A stretch of 64,000 bases of DNA from Casuarius casuarius (lineage: Eukaryota > Chordata > Aves > Casuariiformes > Casuariidae): positions 2,544,091 through 2,608,090 of the forward strand of contig PTFA01000028.1 of assembly GCA_003342895.1 (NCBI GenBank), in the 5' to 3' direction. The first letter of the stretch is position 1. Each line of letters begins with the position of its first letter. Made by a program: the position numbers and the translations under genes. The notes under the pieces were generated by a model. It searched no databases. It had not been told where the DNA came from and saw only the letters and a program-made list of their open reading frames with translations. Below, in pieces: positions 1 to 10,700 of the stretch.

Positions 1-3000
1 CCTCCACGAGCGTTCACACAGAATTTTAATGATTGACCTTTTGTGCTGTCTGAAAAGCTGGAACTCTCCATCAAAACTTTAGCATGGAAAACAACATGAA
101 GCACTTACCCATCAGCTCTAGCATAAAGAATCATGATAAAATGAAAGCTGATTAAACCTTAAAGAATAAGGGACAAATCAAGTTAATTGGAAATACAGCT
201 TTGTTGCCAGACAAACTGCAGTTTCTGCTGAAGTTTCTAAACACGAATAATTTGCAATGAGTAATCCTTTCCTGGTTTGCTGTCTTCAAAGAGCAGATTT
301 TTTTTTTCTCAAATTCATGATTTGAAATAATTCAGCTACCTTCTGTGAACCAAGCTTACTCTGTAAATTGCTGTTCAATAATCAACATTATTGCTTTCTG
401 TCAATTAAAAACATCCTGATAGAAATACCAGAATGCAAGAATATGAATGCTCGAGTCTTTTAGCAGTTGGTGGTAAAACTTGAGTGCTAACGTTAGTATA
501 GAAAGTGAGTGCTTTTATGGCCAAAGTAAAGTCTTATGTACATTCTAACAGATATATGTTGCAAGTACTTTTACACTATTTATCTGCTAGTCATTATCAA
601 AGAGGACACTATATATCAACTCTCTTATACCTATTATTTAAAAATGAATTAATACAAAATTAACTTTTACAAAACTTTAATTCCTCTACAAAAATATTTT
701 TGTATCTTGCAGAACCTCACAGATGTAAACAAATTAACAAACAAACTGTAAGTCTGAGCAGAGGGCACTTCACTTTTGGGTGTGACTCGACAGTTGTCTT
801 TAAAACAGCATCTAGGATTTTACATTTGCTTTTATTTTTTTCTTCCTTTGTTCATAGAAACTCAATTTCTTTCTTCCTGCAACTGGGCGATTCAGGACAA
901 CAATGGGGAAAACACAGTCCTTCACCTTCCAAATTACTGTTTATGACATCTAGCACTTATCTGGTTGCCTACGAAATCCATACAGTTTCAGTTTGATTCC
1001 CAGCATACGCCTATCCACAGCATAGAACCACTCTGACAAGTGGAATGGTCTTGGAATATGAGCTACCCTCTCACTCTTCGCAGTGATCCCTTCAGGACAG
1101 GGTTGAAATCCAGTGTTGGGGAAGCAACTGGAAAGCTGACAGAACTGTCACCGAAAGTTTACCTCTCCTAGGGATGATGGGCAGAACTCACAAGCAAACA
1201 TTTAGTTTTCATAAAAGAAAGCCCTGATTTATTTTATAGGCAGAAGAAAAATATAAAGGAAGGCTGAGGTGAATACTCTGCCTTACAAATTTATGTTCCA
1301 TATTTCTCACAATATCCACATCCCTAGTAGCTTCTGGAAAGACCTAGAGCTTTATACCAGAGTATGCTTTGAATGGAAATTATTCAAGTCTGCAAAGGCT
1401 GCACTGCCACCTGGTGTTCCTTCCAGATGGCTGATGAGCCACTTCTGATACTACAAGCTTTTCTAACCAAAAAGATGTTTTCTACTTCACTTGCTTTTTG
1501 CCATCCCCTTGGATTTTGATAATCTCCCCGCTTGCCATCAAGACACTTACTGTCACCTCATTTTATTCCTGTTATTGACAAACCAACTGCAACATTAGAG
1601 AATCTAAGTCCAGTCACGCCTCCTGTTTCCTTGATATCTAATTTTTAGTAAGTGGAATCCAAATCACTACTAAACAGATATCTTCCTACCAGTCAGCAGT
1701 TTACAAACAGCAAATTACAGCATTTTCAGCCCTTAGTTTCTTGAACAAGTGTGCTTCTGTACACAAAACACAATCTTGTTCTTTCCCACACCTTTTTCAA
1801 TACTGAGGTTTGCTAAGCCCACTCAGGCTAAACTGAGACTACAATCACGTGCACTTATTCTTATGGAGAAGAGAATAAACAGTGTCTTATATGGAAATGG
1901 TAAATGAGTTAGAGTCCAGGGCAGCACCACAGCATTGTAGCAGAGAAACGGAATGGAATTTAAATCAAAACATTTTTTTCTGCAGATATATTCTCATGAC
2001 ACAGTTTTGCATAACAGTTCTGAAACAGTGTTTGAAATATCCAAATAAAAGAGTATCTCCTGAGTACAGGGAATTCCCTCTAGCTATAGTCACCAGTCAC
2101 TATACACAAGATGGTATGTGCAAACATACAACTGACAGCTACAGAGCAGATGTCTGTGGTGCTGTCTCCTCTCTGAAAATGCTAATGCAGCTGACACTGT
2201 GTTAACTTGTTTTCTCTTTTCTGTGAACACAAAATGAAAATGCAAAGTAGTTCTTCAGAGAGCATGGAGCAGGCATCTGCTTTGGACCAAGGTCTTTACC
2301 AGAGCAGCAGCTAGAAATTTGCTAGCCAAAGAGTCACAAAAGGCCTTGGCAAGCCTGGGGGACGCCAGACATTGACTGTACAAGCACTTGCGCAACAATG
2401 TTTTTCTTTACAATGGATTTTTATTCCCCAGGAAGTTGGTCAAAATAGGAATCATTTTTCATCTGGAGGTGACCGATTCAAATTCTGTGGCTCCAACCCA
2501 AAAAAGGCTTACACTGAGGAGACCAGTCCCATTCATCGTAAAGCGTTACAAGGTACAACAGTCTCTGAGGGATCCAGGCTACAGTCATGAGCACCCACCA
2601 GCTGGTTCTGGCCCATGCAGAGTGAAACATCTTGACGGTATCAATCTATCAGTTCATGGGCAAGTAATAAAAATAAACTGATGCATATAATGCTAAAGAC
2701 ATCATTCTGATCACTGTCTGTCTTCCCGCCTGACAAAAGCCCTTGAATTCCACTTGTTGATTCTTTTTCCAGCCCCATAATCTGTGTTACAATTAACAAA
2801 TATAATTCAAGGACACAGAAAACTCAGGAATGAAAAATGGAAGATAAAGAGTATGCATTAAGGGATTCTCTAAGACAGTTTTACTCACGGTATCAAATAA
2901 CGTATTTGTATCTTTAGCCTAGAAAAAACTTTGCCATGATGCTTTCCATACAACATATTCACCAGAAAGATAGTGGAATGTCATCTGACATGTAGACTAG

Positions 3001-3580
3001 CCAAAGAGGAGTTTACCTATGAAATTCCCAAAAGGGATTTCAGTACTGTAGTTTAATGTAAAACTTATCTGAAATATTTTTTCCCCAAAGAATACAAAAT
3101 TTCAGTAAGAAATACAATTTTTCCTCCTGCGAAATTGTGAAGAAAATGTTCTTTTAAAGTACCATTCTTAAACAGTAATGACCTATAATACTTATATAAT
3201 AGGTGCTTTTTTACACTGCATTACAATTACAAATTAAATCTTTTAAAATATCAACAAAGAATACAGTTTTCCAACCTTCAGACACAAAAATATGACATTC
3301 ATAAAAGCTTTGGTTTTTGTGAAAGAAAAAAAAGATCACCTTATAGAAAACAAACAGTAATTAGCTGGGCAAATTCTGACTTGTTTCTGCATATAGATTT
3401 GAACATACAAGACAGATTTTTAACATATGGGGCAGATTTTGACACAGAATCTCAGAAGCATTTTACTCCACGCATACTCTTATTTTTAAGTATTCATGGA
3501 TCATAAGCTAGTCTAAAATGATTTTAGGTTTGCAATTAATTAGTCAAGTAGAGGAAAAAAAAGAAAGAAACTCTTCTCAC
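1..3580 (-). other. MRPS27: MRPS27 intron 2 (partial, runs off left edge)
   Basis: This stretch lies downstream (minus strand) of the recognised MRPS27 exon 2. I searched the minus strand by eye for the next coding block expected in the family (a LASLMDKT-like segment) and did not find it, so the stretch reads as intron. It is AT-rich with no recognisable repeat family. A plus-strand open frame at 2388-2681 followed by AATAAA-type hexamers is the only coding-like oddity, and I do not recognise it. Confidence 0.6.
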
Positions 3581-3658
3581 CCAAGCTATGCTCTTCTTTT
3601 TTTCTCTTTTCCCATTTTGAGCTGTCCACATATGCTGCAGAAAGAAGACATCTTCTGC
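3581..3658 (-). CDS. MRPS27: MRPS27 exon 2, mitochondrial ribosomal protein S27 (mS27)
   Basis: MRPS27 is a component of the small subunit of the mitochondrial ribosome with PPR-type helical repeats, and is needed for mitochondrial translation. Read on the minus strand, this 78-base exon follows a TTTTCTCATTAG acceptor and ends at a G|GTGAGAAG donor. It has phase 1 on both sides (two bases, 25 codons, one base). The translation contains LLSAAYVDSSKWEKR followed by EEHSL. This matches the N-terminal LLSSAYVDSHKWEAREKE segment of vertebrate MRPS27 just after the mitochondrial targeting region. The neighbouring PTCD2 and ZNF366 exons are in the same order and orientation as in human, which independently supports the call. 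Only this N-terminal piece is in the window; the PPR-containing body lies to the left. Confidence 0.87.
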
Positions 3659-5031
3659 CTAATGAGAAAAGAAATCTGTCATATTTACTGAGCTGGATGC
3701 ATTAAACTGCCTTTATGGCACAGCTGTCAGAAGTAGCTACTGTATCAGTCTGCCCTCCCTGTATTAGGACAAGCCATTACCTTGTCATTTTTAATACAGC
3801 AAAAGGTTTTCCCCTAAAAGTTTTTTCAGCATGAGACAAATTTTCCCAAAACTGAAATCTGTTTTTAAGAAAATTATAAATGTAGAAAAGAACAAACAAC
3901 AATAAAAGATAACTTTTTTGTGCACATAGACCCTTTTTGTCAAATGTGCACATTTAGTAAAATGTAGGCATAAAAGCATAAGCATAAAACACTTGTGCAT
4001 CACTAACACGATAAGGCCTAGAAGATGCATGATGAACAGCAGGGTAAGATTTGTTGAAGGAGATTACAGAAATGTAAACGGAAAGTTGCAGAAATTAATG
4101 TTAAGAAATGTGAAGTATTTTAAAAATAAACGTTACTATGCTACCCAGAATTCTTAGCAACTACCTTAAAACCATTATCTGAAAATCTATCCACTACCAA
4201 TAAAACTTTGTTGTTGTTGAAAGCAAAATAATTATCCTCCTTTACCATTCTTCTTACATATACAGATGCCCAGCTCCTGACATCTTTGCAAATTTTTTCC
4301 AAAAAGACCTGGTACTTGGAGTCCCACAGCCATAATACAAGAATATTATGTACATAGCTTTACCAAACAGTCAAAAAAAGAATAAGAGGCTTTTTTAAAG
4401 ACATTTTTCATTACACTGATAAGTGATGTGTATAAAAGACGTTTGTTTTTTTTAAGATAAAGTTTTGTGTGTTTCTACACAGCCAATGATGGCACTTTCT
4501 AGTGCCATCTAGCATGAGGGTTTGAAAACTATTTTCTACAGTTCAAACGACTACATGCAGGAAGGCAGGTCTGCATCCTCCGTGCTGGCTCACTTCTGAG
4601 CAGTTACAGTGTCAGAGCAAAAACGGTGATACTTTTGAGATATGGACATCTGGCTCTTAAGAAGCAATAGAGAGACACTGGTAATGAGTTAAGCTGCAAA
4701 GGCACAATAAAGTTACCCAATGTCTCTTTAAGGAAACACTGCTGAGTTGCATCTCCGCAGATGTCAGGCTTTTTGTAAAGACATCTTTTCAAAAACATCG
4801 ATCTCGGTTGTGCTTTTGCCCCCTTAATCAGGTAGGTTTTGCTGAACATTTACTGCCTCAGGTTTGGCAGCCTCAATACAACCTTGTATTAATTCCTGTG
4901 ACGCGAAAAGGAAGGTCCTAAGGTATTACAAGTCAGTAAGGTGGAAGATAAATAAAAACAAATTAGCAATACTTTTCTACAGTTCACGCTGTTGACATGC
5001 AGGTCTCGAAGTACCTCACATCTTCGCGCAC
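3659..5031 (-). other. MRPS27: MRPS27 intron 1
   Basis: Interval between the candidate exon 1 donor and the exon 2 acceptor of MRPS27. It is AT-rich. A minus-strand open frame of 81 codons at 4604-4849 has no recognisable domain and reads as chance. Nothing else is seen. Confidence 0.55.
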
Positions 5032-5071
5032 CTGTATAAAGAGGAGGCAAAAGCCCCTGCACAGCCCCCCG
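5032..5071 (-). CDS. MRPS27: Candidate 3' part of MRPS27 exon 1 (targeting peptide)
   Basis: On the minus strand a good donor (ACAG|GTGCGCG) sits at 5032/5031 and would leave phase 1, which is exactly what exon 2 needs. The frame just before it reads GLLPPLYT and, joined to exon 2, continues into RRCLLSAAYVD. This is plausible for the arginine/leucine-rich mitochondrial presequence. However, an in-frame TGA lies at 5072-5074 and there is no ATG in the known sequence. Either a base is missing or extra in the six-G run (minus strand) at 5065-5070 beside the assembly gap, or this is not the exon. The start codon would be in the gap or further left of this frame. Confidence 0.4.
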
Positions 5072-5132
5072 TCACTGCGCGCACTCCGGCGGCGGCCGCC
5101 TCCACCGACCGCAGCGACCGGCGGGCCGCGGC

Positions 5133-5653
5133 NNNNNNNNNNNNNNNNNNNNNNNNNNNNNNNNNNNNNNNNNNNNNNNNNNNNNNNNNNNNNNNNNNNN
5201 NNNNNNNNNNNNNNNNNNNNNNNNNNNNNNNNNNNNNNNNNNNNNNNNNNNNNNNNNNNNNNNNNNNNNNNNNNNNNNNNNNNNNNNNNNNNNNNNNNNN
5301 NNNNNNNNNNNNNNNNNNNNNNNNNNNNNNNNNNNNNNNNNNNNNNNNNNNNNNNNNNNNNNNNNNNNNNNNNNNNNNNNNNNNNNNNNNNNNNNNNNNN
5401 NNNNNNNNNNNNNNNNNNNNNNNNNNNNNNNNNNNNNNNNNNNNNNNNNNNNNNNNNNNNNNNNNNNNNNNNNNNNNNNNNNNNNNNNNNNNNNNNNNNN
5501 NNNNNNNNNNNNNNNNNNNNNNNNNNNNNNNNNNNNNNNNNNNNNNNNNNNNNNNNNNNNNNNNNNNNNNNNNNNNNNNNNNNNNNNNNNNNNNNNNNNN
5601 NNNNNNNNNNNNNNNNNNNNNNNNNNNNNNNNNNNNNNNNNNNNNNNNNNNNN
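5133..5653. other. Assembly gap (521 N)
   Basis: Run of N between two GC-rich flanks. The length may be an estimate. It probably removes the MRPS27 start codon, the core promoter and perhaps part of PTCD2 exon 1. Isolated single Ns also occur at 5766 and 23259. Confidence 0.99.
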
Positions 5654-5658
5654 GCGGG

Positions 5659-5679
5659 AACTACAGCTCCCGGCAGGCC
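5659..5679 (+). promoter_or_regulatory. ZNF143/THAP11-type promoter element
   Basis: The sequence AACTACAGCTCCCGGCAGG closely fits the long ACTACAATTCCCRGCATGC-type site bound by ZNF143 (Staf) together with THAP11. This site is typical of CpG-island promoters close to the transcription start, often bidirectional and often of nuclear genes for mitochondrial proteins. It lies immediately right of the assembly gap, between MRPS27 and PTCD2. The match is by eye. Confidence 0.6.
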
Positions 5680-5740
5680 TAGCGCGCAGCGGCGGTTGGG
5701 GGATGCGGCGGGCGGTTGGGGGGCCCCGAGGCGCCCGTGA

Positions 5741-5828
5741 CCCGAAGGAGGCGGCGAGGGGCGGCNGGCGGGGGAGGGAGCCGGCGCTGGGGAGGACCCC
5801 GGCGATGGGTCTGTCTTCCGCGCCGGGG
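5741..5828 (+). CDS. PTCD2: Candidate 3' part of PTCD2 exon 1
   Basis: PTCD2 exon 2 must be preceded by an exon ending in phase 1. In the GC-rich flank a donor G|GTGCGAGTG at 5828/5829 gives that phase in a frame reading DGSVFRAG, which would join to exon 2 as [10 protein letters not shown]. This resembles the segment before the conserved KRYLLT block in mammalian PTCD2. Problems: the frame is closed by TGA at 5738-5740, has no ATG, and contains the ambiguous base at 5766, so an indel there is possible. An ATG in another frame lies at 5703. The true exon 1 may differ or extend into unresolved sequence. Confidence 0.35.
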
Positions 5829-7692
5829 GTGCGAGTGCCGTGTTAGTTACTTCAGTTCTTTATGCATCACGTCTCGCCTGTTCTTGTTTTTTGTTTTTTG
5901 TTTTTTTTTTTTAATACCGCTTCTTAAGTGCGTGCTTATTCTGGGAGAATTGCACCTTCCCGCTGACGCCAGTTTTCACTGTGGCCGAGTCGCGAAGGTC
6001 GATGTGCTCCCTTGCCCAAGGCCGAAGCGAGGGACAGGTGGAAGGGAGGCGTTTGGCAGGGGGCTCCCCCAGCGTAACCCAGGCAAACGCGCCAGGCTCT
6101 GTGCTTCTCAGGCCCCCTGCATGCAGCACACACAGAGAGAGCCTCTACATCAAAATGTTTCGGTCTGTTTATTGCTCAGTTGTACCTTTTAAGAAGTGAA
6201 AATTCCCTCGTGGTCTGTCCGTTGCTGGCCTTCCTTTCTGGAAGGCCGTGACATGTCCGAGATAAGCGGGTCAGCACATAAAGCCCCAGAGCAGCCTCCA
6301 CACGCACGCTGCCGTGCACGCAGGCTGGTGTTCATGTCAAGCTCCCTCCTTTTGCCTCGAAGACTCTTATTTAGCTTTATTTTGCTTTGTTCTTTTAACT
6401 TTGTAAGATGTGAAGTTTAGGAAACGGGAGAATTCACAGAATTGAATTCAAGAAAGGTAAAGCTCTGCTCAAAGCTGTCTGCTGATAGCTTGTGACTGCT
6501 GAGTGCCCGTGTGTGACTCCAAACATCAGCACAATTCCAGCATCAGCTCAAGAGAGGTCAAATCAGGGATGGTCTTTCAGTGTTAGACCAGCTGAGAAGG
6601 TCTGTGGGGCATGAATGGCTGGGTGATCCAGGCTAATTTCATGCTGGATAAAGTGTATGTATTTGTTTACTATTGGAACTGGCTTGGAGTTGTTCCCGTT
6701 AAATTCCAGGGGTACGGATGCCATGGCATGGATATACATAAATATATTTTTTCTCTGATTTTTATGGAGTGTATTGTTAGCTTGCCTGCCTGAGGTAGAA
6801 AACAAGCAGTTTTATTTATGTGGCCTGCTACTTCTGGCTAGAGAAGTACAGAAGAATAAAATAACCTGACTTGGGTCAATACTTGGTATTGTCCCTTCAT
6901 GCTTAGAATCATTCTTTTATCAGCCAAAAACTTAGAAGTGTAGATTGTGACACTGTAAACTCTTACAGTTACTCTCTGTTAAAAAAAATCACTGCTTGCA
7001 AGTAGAATCTGCTACTGAAGAGGTGTATGACAGCAAGAACTTCCCAAATAGTGTTTGCATGACAAATTTTGTTAAAGGAGCTTACAAAACAGTGCAGTTG
7101 AGGTTGGCACCCAAAGTTAATTTTGAGATTATAGGCTCAGTGACTACCTCTGATCTGGTATCTGTACAGCACTAGAACTTCACTAGGTCTCCTGAGAGTT
7201 GCTGCCATCCAAATAATTATCTTTGCATTTTTTCCCCTAGTTTCCTCATTGGCTTGGGAGCTCTCAGAACAATGCATTCTACAGTAATGGGAGCAACAGT
7301 TATGAGGAAAGGAAGCTGTGAATTCTAGTGAATGAAGAGATTAGAAAAATCCCTATGAGACGGAAAGAAAGATCTTATTTCTGTGCAGAGTCCTCTTGTA
7401 TCTTGACTAGGCGAGAGAGTTATGCTGTCTCCGTTTTAGTTTTTCTTTTGCACATCTAGTAAAGATATGCTGCTTCTTGCTTGTATATGTTAATACTAGA
7501 AAAGGTATGACATGATGCTTGGATTTTTTTGTCAGTGATATGAGCAACTGCAATTCTTTCCATTCTTTAAGTGTTGTGCTGCCAGAGGTCTTGCCTGGTA
7601 AATAACAGCAATAGCTTATGTGCAAAGATCAATACTATTAAAGCAGACAGTGGGATACAAAATTTAACGTTCCTCTTTGTTTCTTCTGGTAG
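5829..7692 (+). other. PTCD2: PTCD2 intron 1
   Basis: Between the candidate exon 1 and the firm exon 2. CpG-rich at its left end and near 5.98-6.13 kb, then AT-rich. Contains a poly(T) tract at about 5880-5910. Overlapping open frames at 5.9-6.4 kb on both strands show no recognisable domain. Confidence 0.5.
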
Positions 7693-7785
7693 GAAAGCGA
7701 TATCTGCTAACAGAAGATTATTTAAAGTTACAAGAATTTCAGCAGACAAAAGCAGCAATTAGAAATGAAGTTCATGGCAATAAAG
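7693..7785 (+). CDS. PTCD2: PTCD2 exon 2
   Basis: Acceptor TCTTCTGGTAG, donor AAAG|GTATT. The exon begins with the last two bases of a codon and ends with the first base of one. It encodes [19 protein letters not shown], the conserved N-terminal block just after the targeting peptide. Confidence 0.93.
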
Positions 7786-10700
7786 GTATTATTATTTATT
7801 TGGTGATCATCACTCTTAATACTGGTCTGAGTACTGGGAAACAAGCAGACAGTCAAAGCTATCAAAAGATGATGCAAAATAGACTCCATTTAAAGCAACA
7901 ACTTATATCTTCCTCTTGCAGGTTGGTTGTAGGAAAAATGTTCAGAAGGTCTAAGGCTTTGTAGAATGAAACAATGTTGGTTATGCTGTGCTGGAAAATG
8001 TGGCGCTTTAAAGTATGTAAGCTGTTTATGTTAAACCTGAAATGCCTGTGTCTATACTTTTCCAAATCCATTAGATAGTCTAATGGAAAATACTGCTTTT
8101 CTATAAATCTTGCTTCAAATACATCTTCAACAGAGGAAGTTAATACAAAGCCTAGTAGCTACTTAGCTGTCCAGAAAAGGCTTATGCCAGTAATTCTCTT
8201 TTAATCTGCTCTGTAAATTTAGCTAGTTTATTCTTTTAGCTTTTTTCCTTTCACCTAATGTAACTTTCAGTTGTACATCTGATTCCAGATGATGTCTATA
8301 TACTCAGAATATGAAAAACAAGTTCAGGTTTTCCAACCTGATGAAGGAACAAGATCTCACATTTTTCCTAATGGAGACTTTATCTTGCTGGTTTGAAATG
8401 TATGTAAACTCATTTCTTTAAGGAAACTTAAATTTGCCCTGAGAAATTAGGCAAGAACTTTCTGCAGCTGTTTAATCATCTGCAGGTGTTTTAGTGATGC
8501 AAAACCTTTCATTTTGACAATTGTCCCAAAGGATATAGTTAATTTTTCTGCTGTTTTTTTGTTTTTGTTTTTTTTTTTTTTTAGGGGCAAGGAATGCACA
8601 GATATCAAATTCAGTTTTATACGAACCAGTCTTCTGGGACAGAGAGGGAGGCAAAGTTAGAATGACAGTTTCTCTGTTTTAAGTGGTAGTAGTCTTTAAA
8701 TAGGGCAGTGTCAAGTCCAGTATTACTACATTTTGCTGTGATGGTGGCATGTTCGTATTGGAGATGATTTGTCCTGTACTTATGATATATTGAATTTGTT
8801 GCTGTGGATCAATTGCTTGCTAGAACAGTTTTGTAGAAGCCACATATTTGGTTTTATGGGTCACATTTTACTCTTTTGTTGTGCAATATTGGCTTCTGAG
8901 AACTGTTGAAAACAATTAACCACCTGCTTCTTTGTGCATGGTTTTTGTGCTCATTTGAAAGGTGAAAAGGAGTAATTAGGACTAGTAATAAATATTGGTT
9001 TAGAAGTGGAAAAAGCAGTAATAATTATTCTGATCATGTATTCTTTACAAATACAGTTTGGATCCCAAATGTTTTTAAATTTCTGTGCGTCTTTGAACAT
9101 GTCATGAAAAAAAATGCACATGTATATACTTGTACATTCTTCTGACCTCACAGGACTCAGTCCTGCATCTCAGTTTTGAGGACTGTTACTTGCATAGCAA
9201 GAGCTATACATTCAACACCTGAGTATGTTGCTCTTTGCAGTGCTCACCTGCCCCCTCCTGTGGAGGTTATTAGCTTGAAAACAGCAGTGTTGCAGGAGCT
9301 GCTACACAAAAGTTCAGTTCACCCTCCCACAGGAGGGGCAGCGTCATTAGTGGAGCAGGACTGCCAGGTGGTACGTGCGATTTTAGTCTTGGCTATGTTT
9401 GAGTCAGAGCCATGAGATTACTGAAGGACTGGTCTTTCTTCTTGCTCTGTCATAGGAAAATTGTCCTGGATAGAGAGACTCCCCCCGCCCTGGGAGGGGA
9501 AGTCAATGGCTTATGTATAGAAATACATAGATTATGTATGACACTCTGCGTTTACATCAAATATAAAGGAGTTAAAATCTTTTGTACTAACAGTGTTGAA
9601 TAGAAGCATTTGTGCTAGTTTGAATCCTGGGTGATACTAAGAAAAAAAAGCATAAGGCAAAAAATGTCACTTAGAAAATTTCCTTCCCCTCTAAGATTTT
9701 TGTATTGCCTGATATGTTCCTTAAAATACTCAATGCAATTAAGTCCACAGTAAGCATCCTCTAAATTTTCCAAATCTGGAAAATTCCCACTTTGTAGGAA
9801 TAACTAAACATGCTTCTTTATGGGAAACTTTATGCCTTTTTATTGATGATAAAAACAACCTTTCTGCACCTTTGAATCTCCATGTTTCAGGGACCAAGTA
9901 TGCAATACAGATAATGGAATTGCCTGTAGACTGCTACTGTAATATGTTTTATTTTCAGATCCATATTTTAAAAGTATTAAAGAAAAATTAAAGAAAAATG
10001 GAATGATTCTCAAACGTGAATTAAAGATTTTACTGCATTTATGTCAGACTTCTTCTGATGTGGAACTAGCCAGAAAAGTTATTTACAGGTACTTTTTCTA
10101 ATCCAGGTAACTTTGTTTTCTTTCCGTATATTTTGCTTTTATCAGATCATCTCAGGTTATGTCTGCAGCTGAGGGTTTGCCTTAATTCATTGGCTGCCTG
10201 CATAGTTAATCCCTTAAGCTAAGGCTGTTTTCTTCTTTACTTTGGATTTGCAAACCTTCAGAGACTCTCGGTTCAAAGGAGAGTCAGGTTATGGGAGTGA
10301 ACTGGAGTCCCGCTGTATGCAGAGTGAATGGTGAGCCACACAGAAAGCTGTCAGTGGAGAGGTAGAGATGTGTGCTGTGGCGTCTTCAAGCCAAGATGTG
10401 CCCAGGTACAAACCGATCTGGATGCAGCAATGGCAGGTTAGAAGGTGTGCTAAGTTAAAGCCTTTCCAGCAATTACAGTGTAGGAGCTATGAAACCATGA
10501 TTGTAAAGTACAAAACACCCTTTTTTGTAGAGCAAAATGTAGGAGAGAAAGTTGAGGTATTTTAGCAAGGAAAGATGAGTACTACCTCCTGTGCTATTGC
10601 TCTGTGAATAGAAAGTAAAACAGCTGGGAAATTTTGGTGGTAGAGACCCATTCTACTACTAATCTGCTGCAGCTTACTTTACTGGAAGTAGAAGAAATTA

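Larger units (their letters stand above)
5000..5850. promoter_or_regulatory. CpG-rich bidirectional promoter of MRPS27 and PTCD2 (mostly in gap)
   Basis: The sequence turns abruptly GC- and CpG-rich from about 5020, enters a gap of Ns at 5133 and remains CpG-rich until about 5850. MRPS27 leaves to the left and PTCD2 to the right, so one CpG island most likely serves both. A shared promoter is inferred from gene layout and composition. The transcription starts cannot be read. Confidence 0.7.

Noticed and set aside
4997..5740. 247-codon open frame spanning the N gap
   Set aside because: Most of it consists of unknown residues; its length is an artefact of the gap.
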